Shown here piece after piece: positions 1 through 8,902 of a stretch of 64,000 nucleotides of DNA. Made by a program: the position numbers and the translations under genes. Source of the stretch: DASXAI01 sp963798445 (GTDB lineage: Bacteria > Actinomycetota > Acidimicrobiia > Acidimicrobiales > Ilumatobacteraceae); the NCBI GenBank assembly GCA_963798445.1, contig CAWCTH010000002.1:310001-374000 (forward strand), given 5' to 3'. The first letter of the stretch is position 1. Every line of letters begins with the position of its first letter. The notes beneath the pieces were generated by a model. The model was not told the DNA's origin, ran no database searches, and saw only the letters and a list, made by a program, of their open reading frames with translations.

Positions 1-1655
1 CGATGGCAGCGGTGGCCTCCTGGCCGGCCGTGACCGTGCCCTCGACGACCCGGGCCGCGTGACGGCGCAGACCGGGCAGCGCGAAGGTGGTGTCGGTGAC
101 CTCGGCTCGCCCGGTGGGCGTGGTGATCTGACCGGTGTCGCCGACCTGGCCGCCCGACTCCGCGTAGAACGGCGTGCGGTCGAGGAAGATCTCCACGCCG
201 TCACCGAGGGGGATGACGGCTAGGACGCGCACGCCCTCGGTCACGCTGGACGCGTAGCCCGTGAACTCGGTGGTACCGAACTGCTCGACGAGCTCCCGGT
301 AGGTGTCGATGCGCTCGTCGTCCACGCCGGCGGCCTTGCGGGCGTCCTTGGCCCGGCGCCGCTGCTCGTTCATCTCCGTGTTGAAGCCGGCCACGTCGAC
401 GGTGACGCCGCGCTCGTCGGCGATCTCCTGCGTGAGCTCCAGCGGGAAGCCGAAGGTGTCGTGCAGCTTGAACGCGGTGGCGCCGGGCAGCGTCGCCCCG
501 GCGCCGCTGACCAGTTCGTCTTCCAGGATGGCCACGCCGGTGCGCAACGTGTGGCGGAAGCGCTCCTCCTCCTTGGCGATGACGTCGGTGATGAAGCCGG
601 CGTTCTTGCGCACCTCCGGGTAGGCGTCGCCCATGATCTCGACGGCGGTGCTGACCAGCTCTGGCAGCACCAGCTTCTCGGCGCCCAGGAGGTAGGCGTG
701 GCGGATGGCGCGCCGCAGGATGCGCGCGCAGCACGTAGCCGCGTCCCTCGTTCGACGGGAACACGCCGTCGTTCACGAGCATGGTGCCAGAGCGGGCGTG
801 CTCGGCCAGTACTCGCAAGCTGAAGCTGGAGCGGTCGTCGAAGGCGTCGGAGTACGGCGTCGCCGTCAGTGACGACGCTTGGTCGATGAGGGGCCGCAGC
901 ACGTCGGTGTCCCAGATCGTGGGGACGTCCTGGAGCAGCATGAGCATGCGCTCGAGACCGGCACCCGTGTCGATCGACGGCTTCGGCAGCGGCGTGCGCG
1001 AGCCGTCGGGCGCCTGGTCGTACTGCATGAACACGAGGTTCCAGAACTCGAGGAAGCGCTCGCCCGCCGGGTCGGCCTGGGGGCCGCCTTCGGGTCCGTA
1101 GGCCGGCCCCTTGTCGATGTGCAGCTCCGAGCACGGCCCGCACGGACCGGTGTCACCCATCTGCCAGAAGTTGTCGGCGTCACCCAGACGCTGGATGCGC
1201 TCCATCGGCACGCCCACGACGTCGTGCCAGATCTGCTCGGCTTCGTCGTCTGACGTGTGCACGGTGATCCAGATGCGGTCGCCGTCGAAGCCGAGCGCCT
1301 CGGTGGCCAGCTGCCACGACCACGGGATGGCGTCGGCCTTGAAGTAGTCGCCAAAGGAGAAGTTGCCGAGCATCTCGAAGAAGACGAGATGGCGCGACGT
1401 GCGACCCACGTCGTCGAGGTCGTTGTGCTTGCCGCCCGCTCGCGCGGACTTCTGCACCGACGTGGCCCGCCGGTACGGCGCGGTCTCGTCGCCGACGAAG
1501 TACGGCTTGAACGGCACCATGCCGGCCACGGTGAACAGCACCGTGGGGTCGTGCGGGATGAGACTGGCCGACGGCACCAACGTGTGGGCGCGCTCGGCGA
1601 AGAAGCCGGTGAACGCCCGGCGCAACTCGTTGGCGGTTCGAGGGCGGCTCGGCAT
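1..1655 (-). CDS. alaS: Alanyl-tRNA synthetase, C-terminal part beyond the window, one frameshift
   Basis: Charges tRNA-Ala with alanine in the cytoplasm. The N-terminal class II catalytic domain is clear: GKHNDLDDVG near residue 75, FFEMLGNFSFGDYFK near 95, and SIDTGAGLERM near 230. Translation is intact to about position 730. A one-base insertion in a cgcgcgcgca run (about 721-730) then moves the frame. The next reading continues as a normal AlaS (RRILRRAIRHAYLLGAEKL and onward) to the window edge, where the protein is cut off before its C-terminal domain. The start is ATG at 1655. AlaS is essential, so the shift is most likely a sequence error. It is the last visible member of the rarA-DUF948-alaS run, as in other Actinomycetota. 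Confidence 0.95.
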
Positions 1656-1720
1656 GGTCGTTCCAGCCTACCGGGGGTGCGCAACAGCCGATTTGGCCAT
1701 TACGCGGTGGGGACGCCGCG

Positions 1721-2395
1721 CTAGCGGCGGCTGCGCCGGCGGGGTCCGCTACGCGGTTGGTGGGCCGGGTCGACGGCGACCGACTCCACCAGCATCACGT
1801 GCACGGGCGGCGCCGGCGCGGGCTCGATCTCCTCCCGGGCCTTCAGCTCGGCTTCCTTGGCGGCCATGGCGGCACGGCCTTCGCGCATGGCATCAGCCAA
1901 CCGGTCGACGGCGCCCTTGGCCATGTTCACCGGCTTGTAGCGCTCGGCCGCCTGGCGCGCCTTGCGCTTGGCGTAGGCCGCGCCGCCCACACCGGCGGCG
2001 GCGCCGGCGGTGAACCACACGAGGCGCTTCATCGGGCCCGGTCCTTGCGGCGCAACCGCGAACGCGGCACGCGACGTGCCCGAGGCCAGCGCCACCGTCT
2101 TGATCATCGGCGCCGACAGCGCCAGCCGCGTCACCCGCGACGCGCCGGCCACGTTCGACGAGATGGCCTCGGCCGAGCCGAGCACGCGGTCGAAGCGGTC
2201 GAGGTCGTCGCGCGCCTCGTCCACCGCGGTGGTGAGGTCGACCAGGAGCGGTTGGGTCTCGGACCGCAGCCGAGCCACCTCGGCCTGCACCTCCCGCAGC
2301 GCCTGCAGCACCCGCATGAGCACCACCACCAGGGCGGCGAAGCCGAGCGAGCACAGCACGGTGCCCAGGACGATGGCGAGGTCTCCGGCGGTCAT
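1721..2395 (-). CDS. DUF948-like membrane-anchored coiled-coil protein
   Basis: A 224-residue protein of unknown function. It has an N-terminal membrane segment (about residues 5-25, LAIVLGTVLCSLGFAALVVV) and a predicted coiled coil (LREVQAEVARLRSETQPLLVDL and onward) typical of DUF948. A second short hydrophobic, glycine/alanine-rich segment and a charged C-terminal tail follow. ATG at 2395 overlaps the rarA stop by 4 nt (ATGA), so it is translationally coupled to rarA. The same gene order (rarA, small membrane protein, alaS) is common in Actinobacteria. The family assignment rests on the pattern of membrane anchor plus coiled coil and is moderate. Confidence 0.7.
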   Translation of the reverse strand: MTAGDLAIVLGTVLCSLGFAALVVVLMRVLQALREVQAEVARLRSETQPLLVDLTTAVDEARDDLDRFDRVLGSAEAISSNVAGASRVTRLALSAPMIKTVALASGTSRAAFAVAPQGPGPMKRLVWFTAGAAAGVGGAAYAKRKARQAAERYKPVNMAKGAVDRLADAMREGRAAMAAKEAELKAREEIEPAPAPPVHVMLVESVAVDPAHQPRSGPRRRSRR

Positions 2396-3679
2396 CGTTG
2401 CTCCTGCATCCGGCGGCGAACCTCCTCCTCGAAGCCATGCGTCGAGGGCTCGTAGTAGCGACGCCCGACCACGTCGTCGGGGGCGTATTGCTGGTCGAGC
2501 CACCCCCTGGGATCGTCATGAGGGTACTCGTAGCCCTTGCCGTGGCCGAGCATCTTCGCGCCCGCGGTAGTGGGCGTCGCGCAGGTGCTTGGGCACCTCG
2601 CCGCCGATGCCGTTGCGCACGTCCTCGCGAGCCTGCCAGACGCCCAGCGCGGCCCGATTGCTCTTCGGCGCCGTGGCCAGGTGGACGACCGCCTGGGCGA
2701 GGTTGAGCTGCGCCTCGGGCAACCCGACGAACTCCACCGCACGGGCGGCGGCGTCGGCCACCACCAGGGCCATCGGGTCGGCCATGCCCACGTCCTCCGA
2801 CGCCAGGATCACGAGACGTCGGGCGATGAACCGGGCGTCCTCGCCGGCCTCCAGCATGCGGCCGAGGTAGTGCAGCGAGGCGTCGACGTCGGATCCACGG
2901 ATGCTCTTGATGAAGGCCGACACGACGTCGTAGTGGTCGTCCTCGCCGTAGCGCAGCACGCGGGTCCCGAGGGCATCTTCGGCATCGGCCAGGTCGACGC
3001 GGTCCTGCTGTCGCCCCTTGGCCAGGGCCACCGCCACCTCGAGCGCGGTGAGGAGCTGGCGGCCGTCACCTTCGGCCCGATCGACCAGGTGCTCGACGGC
3101 GTCGTCGGCGGCACTGAAGCCCTCCGCTTCCAGCCCGCGCGCCGCCAGGACCCGCAGCGCGTCGCGGCCGAGAGGCTCCAGCCGAAACAGCGTCGAACGC
3201 GACCGCAGCGGCGGGTTCACCTCGAAGAACGGGTTCTCGGTGGTGGCGCCGATGAGGACCAGCAGGCCCTCCTCCACCGCCGGCAGCAGGGCGTCCTGCT
3301 GGGCCTTGTTGAACCGGTGGATCTCGTCGAGGAACAGGATGGTTCCCTGGCCCTGCTCGCCCAGCCGGGTCCGGGCCCGCTCCAGCACCTCCCGCACGTC
3401 CTTCACGCTGGCGCTCACCGCCGAGAGCGGCTCGAAGGCCTTGGCCGTCGAGTCGGCGATCAGGCGGGCGAGGCTGGTCTTGCCCGTGCCCGGCGGCCCC
3501 CAGAACAGCACGGAGGACAGGCGGTCCTCCTCGATGAGGGCCCGCAGCGGGCGGCCCCGGGCCAGGAGGTGGTCCTGGCCGACGACGTCGTCGATGGTGC
3601 GGGGCCGGAGCCGGGCGGCCAGCGGCGCCTGGCGCGCCAGGCGGTCGCGCACCGCCGAGGCAAACAGGTCCTCGGCCAT
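2392..3679 (-). CDS. rarA: Replication-associated recombination protein A (MgsA/RarA ATPase), one frameshift
   Basis: AAA+ ATPase of the clamp-loader/RuvB type that acts at stalled replication forks. Visible: Walker A GPPGTGKTS at residues 61-69, Walker B ILFLDEIH near 114-121, and sensor region ATTENPFFEVNPPLRSR. The C-terminal AAA-assoc/MgsA domain runs to VPKHLRDAHYRG. A one-base insertion in a C run near 2560-2566 shifts the frame. The remainder (AKMLGHGKGYEYPHDD to RRRMQEQR) is in the next frame and ends at 2392. Corrected length is 428 residues, normal for the family. Start is ATG at 3679. The shift is probably a sequencing artefact because both halves are conserved. Confidence 0.93.
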
Positions 3680-3775
3680 CCCGCCAGCGTACCGACGCCA
3701 CCTCCGGCGAACTGATGTACGCCCAGTGTCACAGATGACCGATAACCGCGTCAGTACGCGGGAGGGGTGGGCGCG

Positions 3776-5353
3776 TCAGGCCACGGTGACGACGATCTGG
3801 TGGTAGCCGGTGGCGGCGTTGGGGAAGGGCTCGTGCTGGTCGGCCGTCTGCACCACGCCGGCGCCGTTGGTGGCCCGCACCCGCACGCGGTGGCGACCGG
3901 TGGTGGCGTCCCACGGGAACGTCCACTGGCGCCAGGTCGACGCGTTGATGGCATCGGCGAGGGTGGCGTCGGCCCACGCACCGTCGTCGATCTGCACCTC
4001 TACGCGACTGATCCCGTCCACCGGCGCCCACGCCACGCCGGCCACCACCTGGCGACCCGCGGCGACGCGGCGCCCGTTGAGCGGCACGTCGATGCGCGAC
4101 TCCACCAGCACGGGCGCCATCGCATCCCAGCCCAGCTCCACCCAGTACGGGTCGAAGGCCGAGAACTTGGTCAGGTGCAGCTCCGTCAGCCACTTGGTGG
4201 CGGACACGTAGCCGTAGAGCCCGGCCACCACGAGCCGCATCGGGTAGCCGTGAGCGTCGGGCAGCGGCTGGCCGTTCATGCCGACGGCGATCAGGGCGGT
4301 GCGGCCGTCGAGGGCGACTGCGGTGGGCATGCCGACGGTGAAGCCGTCGATCGAGCGTCCCACGATCTGGTCGGCTCCGGCATGCGGCTTGGCCCGGGCC
4401 AGGACATCGGCCAGCGGCACGCCGAGCCAGAGCGCGTTGCCGATCAGCGGACCGCCGACCTCGTTCGAGACGCACGCCATCGTGACGTACTCCTCCACCA
4501 TCGGCATCGCCAGCAGCTCGTCGTAGGTGAGCTGGTACGGCGCGTCGACCTCGCCCGTGACGGCCAGCTTCCAGTTGGTGGCGCTGTAGTGGGGCACGCT
4601 CAGCTCGATGTCGATGCGATAGAAGTCGTCGTTCGGCGACACCAGCGGGCTGAGCCCGTCGACGGCCACCGCGGCGCCGGCCGGCACGGGTGCCGCTGGC
4701 GTGGCCGGGCGCGGCAGCGCGATGCCCAGGCGGTCGGCGGCGCTCGCGGCGCTGTCGAGGAGCTTGCGCCCGACCAGCGCGGTCATGCCGGCCAGCAGCG
4801 CCAAGCCGCCCGCGGCGACGAGGAAGGTGCGCCGCCCTAGCGCGTCGTCGACGGCCGCTCGGGTGCTGGCCGGCGGCGCCTCGGTGGCGACGGTCAGCAG
4901 CACCCGCAGCGACCCGATCCCGGCGGCGACACCGACGATGGCGGCCACGAGCGCCCAGGCCGTCGACGTCAGCGGCAGGCGGTTGGCGGCGGCCACGCCA
5001 AGGATGCCGAACACAACGAATCCGGCCGCCGCCGCGCCGAAGTGGCGGCGGGCCAGCAGCCCCAGGTTCACGCCGATCAGCAACGACGCGACCACGATGC
5101 CGAAGATGAGCCCAGGCTTGTCGTTGGCCTGGAGGTTCTCGACTCCGAAGCGCACGAACCAGCCCGGCGACCAGTCGATCACCACGTCGCCGATGGCCAC
5201 CACGAACGACGGCACGTTCGGCAGCACGCCCGCCGCCAGCTCCACCATGCCCAACGCCACGCCGGCAGCGACGGCACCGGCGAGTGCCGCCCGACCCTTG
5301 GCGACGGGCGCCACTCCGGCCACCGACTCCACTCGTCCGGCTGTGTCCACCAC
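3776..5353 (-). CDS. Membrane-anchored molybdopterin-dependent oxidoreductase (sulfite oxidase family)
   Basis: 525 residues, GTG start at 5353. The first ~190 residues hold four hydrophobic segments and then an RR-containing stretch (GRRTFLVAAGG, near 173). This suggests an inner-membrane anchor with the catalytic domain exported, perhaps by Tat. The sulfite-oxidase molybdopterin domain follows, with the likely Mo-ligand cysteine at residue 294 (TMACVSNEVGG) and HGYPMRLVVAGLYG further on. A C-terminal Mo-co dimerisation-like Ig fold (VQIDDGAWADATL, RHRVRVRATNGAG) ends the protein. Members oxidise sulfite or act as related oxidoreductases. The substrate cannot be told from sequence. It stands alone between rarA and a divergent flavoprotein. 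Confidence 0.88.
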   Translation of the reverse strand: MVDTAGRVESVAGVAPVAKGRAALAGAVAAGVALGMVELAAGVLPNVPSFVVAIGDVVIDWSPGWFVRFGVENLQANDKPGLIFGIVVASLLIGVNLGLLARRHFGAAAAGFVVFGILGVAAANRLPLTSTAWALVAAIVGVAAGIGSLRVLLTVATEAPPASTRAAVDDALGRRTFLVAAGGLALLAGMTALVGRKLLDSAASAADRLGIALPRPATPAAPVPAGAAVAVDGLSPLVSPNDDFYRIDIELSVPHYSATNWKLAVTGEVDAPYQLTYDELLAMPMVEEYVTMACVSNEVGGPLIGNALWLGVPLADVLARAKPHAGADQIVGRSIDGFTVGMPTAVALDGRTALIAVGMNGQPLPDAHGYPMRLVVAGLYGYVSATKWLTELHLTKFSAFDPYWVELGWDAMAPVLVESRIDVPLNGRRVAAGRQVVAGVAWAPVDGISRVEVQIDDGAWADATLADAINASTWRQWTFPWDATTGRHRVRVRATNGAGVVQTADQHEPFPNAATGYHQIVVTVA

Positions 5354-5471
5354 GAACTACAGAGTGCCCCGCACGCCTCGGCGTTGCAGTGCAGGCCGCG
5401 ACATCTCTTGCGAACCGCGCTGCTCGCCTGTGCGTAGCGGACGATCGAAGGATCGATCGAAGGAGCCAACG

Positions 5472-6869
5472 ATGTCTCACCCCCGCCTCCACCACGCGAT
5501 TGTGATCGGCGCCAGCATGGCCGGTCTCACCACGGCACGCGTCCTGGCCGATCACGCCGACGCCGTCACGGTGCTCGATCGCGACGACCTGCCGGCGGGT
5601 CCCACTCCTCGCAAGGCCGTCCCCCAGGACCGCCACGCCCACACGCTGCTGGCCGCCGGCGCCAGGACCCTCGAGTCCCTCTTCCCGGGGATCATGGGCG
5701 AGCTGATCGCCGACGGCGCCGCCACCTTCGACTTCAATCGCGGATTCTTCTATCAGGCCGACGGTTACCGAGCACCGAGCCTGCTCGATCGGCAACTGGT
5801 CAACACCAGCCGGCCGTTCCTGGAAGGCCACGTGCGCCGGCGGCTGGCGGCGCTGCCCAACGTGGAGATCCGCGGCGGCGTGTCCGTCGGCGGACTGCTG
5901 GCCACGGGTGACCGCGTGCGGGGGGTGCGCGTCCTCGACGACGGCGCCGTCACCGATCTCGCCGCGGACTTCGTGGTGGACTGCTCGGGCCGGTCGTCAC
6001 AGGCGGGGCACTGGCTGGCCGAGATCGGCTTCCCCGCGCCCACGGTCGACGAGGTGCGCGCCGACGTGCGCTACGCCACGATGCTCTTGGAGCGCTCGCC
6101 TTCGGATCTCGACGGCACCTTCTCGGTCACCCTCGAATCACCGCCTCACGGCAAGCGGGCCGCCTTCCTGCTGCCGATCGAGGGTGATCGCTGGATCGCC
6201 ACCATCGGCTCGAGCTACGGCGCCCCCGCGCCGACCGACGAGGAGAGCTTCCGGGCGTCGGCCGCCACCCTGCCCGCGCCGGAGATGGCCCTGGTGCTGG
6301 CGCGCGCCTCAGTGCTCAGCTCCGTCGCCCACCATCGCATGGTGTCGAGCAAGCGCCGCCGGTACGAGAAGCTCCGCCGGGTCCCGGCCGGCTTCGTCGC
6401 CCTGGGTGACGCGGTGTGCAGCTTCAACCCGGTGTACGCCCAGGGCATGAGCAGCGCCATGTTGCAAGCGGTGGCGCTCGACGAGTGCATTGCCGGCGGC
6501 GACAACGACCAGCGGTTGGTCCGGGCCTTCTACAAGGGGGTGGCCAAGGTGCTCGTCACGCCGTGGACCGTCACGGTCGGGTCCGACTTCGCCCACCCCG
6601 AGGTGCGCGGCCCGAAGCCGTTCGGCACGAGCCTCCGGAACCGGTACCTGCGGCGCGTGCTGCTGGCGGCGCGCGTGTCGCCGGAGGTGAACACGGCCAT
6701 GATCCTCGTGCAGAACCTCGTCAACCCGGCGTCTACGCTCTTCAAGCCGTCCATGATGCGCACGGTGTGGTCGGCGTCGCGGATGGTCGAGCGCCACGGG
6801 AGCCCGGCGCGACCCCGGTACCTCTTGGACCGGCAGGAGGTCGCGGAAGCCCCCAGCCGAGCGGCCTGA
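5472..6869 (+). CDS. FAD-dependent oxidoreductase (monooxygenase/geranylgeranyl reductase-like)
   Basis: 465-residue flavoprotein. The N-terminal Rossmann dinucleotide-binding motif is IVIGASMAGLTTARVL (about residues 10-25), and the second FAD motif is GDAVCSFNPVYAQGMSSAM (about 317-335). This matches the class A monooxygenase/reductase fold. The ATG at 5472 was chosen because an AAGGAG ribosome-binding site lies 7 nt upstream and the Rossmann motif begins directly after it. The region upstream in the same frame has no coding character. Substrate unknown. It is divergent from the molybdo-oxidoreductase gene. Confidence 0.87.
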   Translation: MSHPRLHHAIVIGASMAGLTTARVLADHADAVTVLDRDDLPAGPTPRKAVPQDRHAHTLLAAGARTLESLFPGIMGELIADGAATFDFNRGFFYQADGYRAPSLLDRQLVNTSRPFLEGHVRRRLAALPNVEIRGGVSVGGLLATGDRVRGVRVLDDGAVTDLAADFVVDCSGRSSQAGHWLAEIGFPAPTVDEVRADVRYATMLLERSPSDLDGTFSVTLESPPHGKRAAFLLPIEGDRWIATIGSSYGAPAPTDEESFRASAATLPAPEMALVLARASVLSSVAHHRMVSSKRRRYEKLRRVPAGFVALGDAVCSFNPVYAQGMSSAMLQAVALDECIAGGDNDQRLVRAFYKGVAKVLVTPWTVTVGSDFAHPEVRGPKPFGTSLRNRYLRRVLLAARVSPEVNTAMILVQNLVNPASTLFKPSMMRTVWSASRMVERHGSPARPRYLLDRQEVAEAPSRAA

Positions 6870-6986
6870 GCCTCACGCCGCTCGACAACAGGGCATGGCT
6901 CACCTCGGTCGGGCGGTACTGGCACATCGACGGGCCCGAGCCCCGCTGAGGAACATCCGGCCGCCATCGCCGGTTGTCCCCCTACG

Positions 6987-7997
6987 ATGCCTGCTCTCTC
7001 CGTGCTCGACCTCGCCCCTGTGGCCGAAGGGTCCACCCCCGCCGACGCCCTCCACAACTCGATCGAACTGGCCCGTCTCGTCGAGCGGCTCGGTTACGGG
7101 CGTCACTGGGTGGCCGAGCACCACAACATGCCGGGCATCGCCAGTTCCTCGCCGGCCGTGCTGCTGGCTCACATCGCGTCGGCCACGTCTACGATCCGCG
7201 TCGGTTCCGGCGGCGTGATGCTGCCGAACCACGCGTCGCTGGTGATCGCCGAGCAGTTCGGCATGCTGGAGGCGTTGCACCCGGGCCGTGTCGACCTCGG
7301 CATCGGCCGCGCCCCCGGCACCGACCAGCTCACCGCCCGGGCCTTGCGCCGCTCCAACGCGGCGTTCACCGAGGACGAGTTCCCGGCGCAGCTGGTCGAG
7401 CTGTTGGGCTACTTCAGCGGGCACTTCCCCGACGGTCACCCGTACCGCCACATCACCGCCGTGCCCGGGCTGGGCTACTCGCCGGCCATGTGGCTCCTCG
7501 GTTCCAGCGACTACAGCGCCAACGTGGCCGGGGTGCTCGGGTTGCCGTTCTCCTTCGCCCACCACTTCGCTTCCCAAGGCACCGATGCCGCGGTGGCGGC
7601 GTACCGGGGGGCGTTCCGGCCGTCGGCCGACCTGGCGGAGCCCTACGTGATGTTGGGGGTCACGGTGGTGTGCGCCGACACCGACGAGCAGGCCGAGTGG
7701 CTGTCGGGCTCGAACCGCCTCGCCTTCGTGCGGCTGCGCACCGGGCGGCCGGGGCGGTTCCCGTCGCCGGAAGAGGCGGCGGCGTACCAGTACTCCCCCA
7801 TGGAGCTGGAGACGGCGCGGTCGTGGACGGGCTCGCACATCGTCGGCAGCCCCGAGCGGGTCCGCAAGGAGCTGCTGGAGCTGGCCGACCACACCGGCGC
7901 CGACGAATTGATGATCACGACGATGGTGCACAGCCACGCCGCCCGCCTGCACTCCTACGAGCTGGTGGCCGACGTGATGGACCTGCCGCCGCGCTGA
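6987..7997 (+). CDS. LLM class flavin-dependent oxidoreductase (MsnO8-like)
   Basis: 336 residues of the bacterial luciferase-like fold, using FMN or F420. Typical signatures are GYGRHWVAEHHNMPGIASSSPAVLLAHIAS cut across about residues 36-65, VGSGGVMLPNHASL, HPGRVDLGIGRAPGTD, and a C-terminal SPERVRKELLELADHTGADELMITT. The EHHN...GSGG arrangement fits the MsnO8 subgroup. The ATG at 6987 lies in a TACGATG context without a clear ribosome-binding site. The oxidised substrate is unknown. The next gene (alkB) is convergent and a dispersed repeat lies between them. Confidence 0.88.
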   Translation: MPALSVLDLAPVAEGSTPADALHNSIELARLVERLGYGRHWVAEHHNMPGIASSSPAVLLAHIASATSTIRVGSGGVMLPNHASLVIAEQFGMLEALHPGRVDLGIGRAPGTDQLTARALRRSNAAFTEDEFPAQLVELLGYFSGHFPDGHPYRHITAVPGLGYSPAMWLLGSSDYSANVAGVLGLPFSFAHHFASQGTDAAVAAYRGAFRPSADLAEPYVMLGVTVVCADTDEQAEWLSGSNRLAFVRLRTGRPGRFPSPEEAAAYQYSPMELETARSWTGSHIVGSPERVRKELLELADHTGADELMITTMVHSHAARLHSYELVADVMDLPPR

Positions 7998-8066
7998 TGC
8001 GGTGACGTTTCGGCGTTCTGACTGCGGTTGCCGCTGATCAGGACGGCGGCGCGCCAGCGCCGCCGC

Positions 8067-8198
8067 CCACCCGATCTCGACCACGGTGGCCGGCCGACAC
8101 CGATCGGGCGGCGTGGGTCGGGCGTCGTCACGGCCCACCCCGCTCGTTCTCGTCGCGCTCGAGTAGCAAATTTGACTGCTTCACGCACCGAGAAGCAG
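8067..8198 (-). repeat. Dispersed structured repeat, copy A
   Basis: Read on the minus strand, this begins with a 7-bp-stem hairpin (CTGCTTC ... GAAGCAG, 8176-8198, loop TCGGTGCGT). AAATTTGCTACT, GAGCGCGACGAGAAC, a CGTGACGA block and a CCGATCGG...GTCGGCCG block follow. The same order occurs at 45611-45760 and, split by IS30, at 48914-50330. This copy lacks about 30 bp of the middle. It lies just downstream of alkB in the same orientation. No coding frame is conserved among the copies. Confidence 0.75.
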
Positions 8199-8214
8199 GT
8201 CTGCGCCGCCAGAC

Positions 8215-8892
8215 TTACCTGCTGAAGTGTCTCGGCGCGAAGTAGGACGGGTTGGGGTCGCGGCGGCCGCGGCGCGACGTCCAGCGCCACTGCGCCGAGA
8301 TCCGGCTGCGACACCGGCCCTGCACCTTGGGCACCGCGTGCAGCCATGCCGCCTGGCACCGCCCGCCCATCACCAGCAGGTCGCCACTGCCGGGGGTCAG
8401 GTCGACGACGCCGGTCGTGTCGCCGTCGTCGTCGAAGGTGCGCTGCCCGTTGCGGCCGAGCGGCTTCATGAGCCACGGCCGCTTCGCCCCCAGCGTCAGC
8501 ACCCCGATCACGGTGTCCTCCAGCCAGCGCAGCTCACGATCGCGATGGAAGGCGACGCTGTCGCGCTCGTCGCGGTAGAGCGCCAGCGGCACGCTGGCCG
8601 GCAGGGAGATGCGGTAGCGGCGCATGAGCCACGTCTGCGCCTCTTGCAGCGACGGGTGGCGAGCGTCGCCGGACTGGGTGGCGTACAGCCGGGGCTCGTC
8701 GATCCAGCGCTCGTAGCGGAACACCTTGCCCTGCTCCCACGTGAGCTTGGCCACCAGCTCGTCGTGCACCTCGTCGGCCGCCGGCACCAGGCCGCGCACG
8801 ACATCGACCCACGATCCGGCGTCCAGCTCGACCCGCTCCACGACCGGGTCGGCCACCAGCCAGGACGTGTCGTTCACGACCGGGTCGTCCAT
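8215..8892 (-). CDS. alkB: AlkB-like alpha-ketoglutarate-dependent dioxygenase
   Basis: 225-residue Fe(II)/2-oxoglutarate dioxygenase that probably reverses alkylation damage on nucleic acids. The iron-binding H-x-D is in SVAFHRDREL. The distal histidine lies in WLHAVPKV and is followed by the 2-OG arginine region RISAQWRWT. LYRDERDSVAFH matches the family consensus. ATG at 8892 was preferred to an upstream in-frame alternative at 8940, which lies inside aspS. It follows aspS by 10 nt, so the two are likely co-transcribed. Confidence 0.88.
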   Translation of the reverse strand: MDDPVVNDTSWLVADPVVERVELDAGSWVDVVRGLVPAADEVHDELVAKLTWEQGKVFRYERWIDEPRLYATQSGDARHPSLQEAQTWLMRRYRISLPASVPLALYRDERDSVAFHRDRELRWLEDTVIGVLTLGAKRPWLMKPLGRNGQRTFDDDGDTTGVVDLTPGSGDLLVMGGRCQAAWLHAVPKVQGRCRSRISAQWRWTSRRGRRDPNPSYFAPRHFSR

Positions 8893-8902
8893 GCCGCTTC
8901 GC

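Noticed and set aside
1..3679. Programmed frameshifting in alaS and rarA
   Set aside because: No slippery heptamer with a downstream structure is apparent, and similar shifts occur in many unrelated genes in the window.
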